DNA of 64,000 bases from the NCBI RefSeq assembly GCF_020164955.1, contig NZ_JAIUHG010000006.1:180842-244841 (forward strand). Direction: 5' to 3'. The DNA comes from Mesorhizobium sp. CA8 (GTDB taxonomy: Bacteria > Pseudomonadota > Alphaproteobacteria > Rhizobiales > Rhizobiaceae). A model generated the notes under the pieces. It was not told where the DNA came from and did no database searches. It was given only the letters and a program-made list of their open reading frames with translations. Shown piece after piece: positions 63,974 through 64,000 of the stretch. Made by a program: the position numbers and the translations under genes. Numbering within the stretch: position 1 is the first letter of the stretch; the number at the start of each line of letters is the position of its first letter.

Positions 63974-64000
63974 TTTTATCGCCAGCGAATGGAGGCTGGG

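Overview
The window is high-GC, gene-dense chromosomal DNA from an alphaproteobacterium of the Rhizobiales, most like Mesorhizobium or a close relative. The pointers are the essential-gene orders (rpsF-rpsR-rplI; fabD-fabG-acpP-fabF-mltG-yicC-gmk; lptF-lptG-lptD-surA-pdxA-rsmA; a pteridine-reductase-like SDR-uvrC-pgsA-moaD-moaE), a RIME-like mosaic repeat, several rhizobial intergenic palindromes, and small families (DUF982, DUF1488) typical of rhizobia. The assignment is inference from sequence reading, not a database match. I found no rRNA, tRNA or CRISPR array.

Layout. 1-2.1 kb: Rsm22-like methyltransferase (cut by the window edge), YnfA-type membrane protein, cyclopropane fatty acid synthase. 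2.3-3.9 kb: ribosomal operon rpsF-rpsR-rplI with two terminators. 3.9-9.2 kb: an accessory stretch with a TadG-like gene fragment and about a dozen small genes, several ATGA-coupled, ending in a frameshifted NYN-LOTUS gene. 9.2-17.1 kb: an RND efflux operon flanked by two TetR genes, then a second ketoacyl-ACP synthase and an SDR; a 49-bp palindrome sits between the divergent units. 17.4-24.5 kb: a surface-glycan cassette (acyltransferase, two glycosyltransferases, ABC exporter, all coupled by ATGA overlaps) facing an LtaS/MdoB-like phosphoglycerol transferase. 24.8-31.7 kb: fatty acid synthesis, mltG, yicC and gmk. 31.9-39.7 kb: LPS-transport operon with surA, pdxA and rsmA. 40-46 kb: pepA-holC, a LysR/hydrolase pair, and a glycosyltransferase/flippase-like pair. 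46.2-55.6 kb: mostly regulator-plus-enzyme pairs (CMD/TetR, AraC/VOC-DoxX, TetR/DinB), rlmJ, a histone H1-like protein, GST, a TfoX-N protein and a small OmpA/Omp25-type porin. 56-61 kb: folM-like SDR, uvrC, pgsA, moaD, moaE, a YbaY-like protein. 61.5-63.8 kb: palindromic repeats, a fluoride riboswitch with tandem crcB and DUF190, then ndk. The last 65 bases may be the edge of an insertion sequence.

How it works together: most of the window is envelope and lipid housekeeping (fatty acid supply, LPS transport, phosphatidylglycerol, cyclopropanation, surface glycan), with stress modules set between them. The best candidates for new biology are the glycan cassette, the TetR-controlled RND/KAS/SDR locus with its extended operator, the exported AhpD-like protein with two TetR operators, and the cluster of small rhizobial genes. 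The fluoride riboswitch operon is a known class, but it is very clearly visible here.
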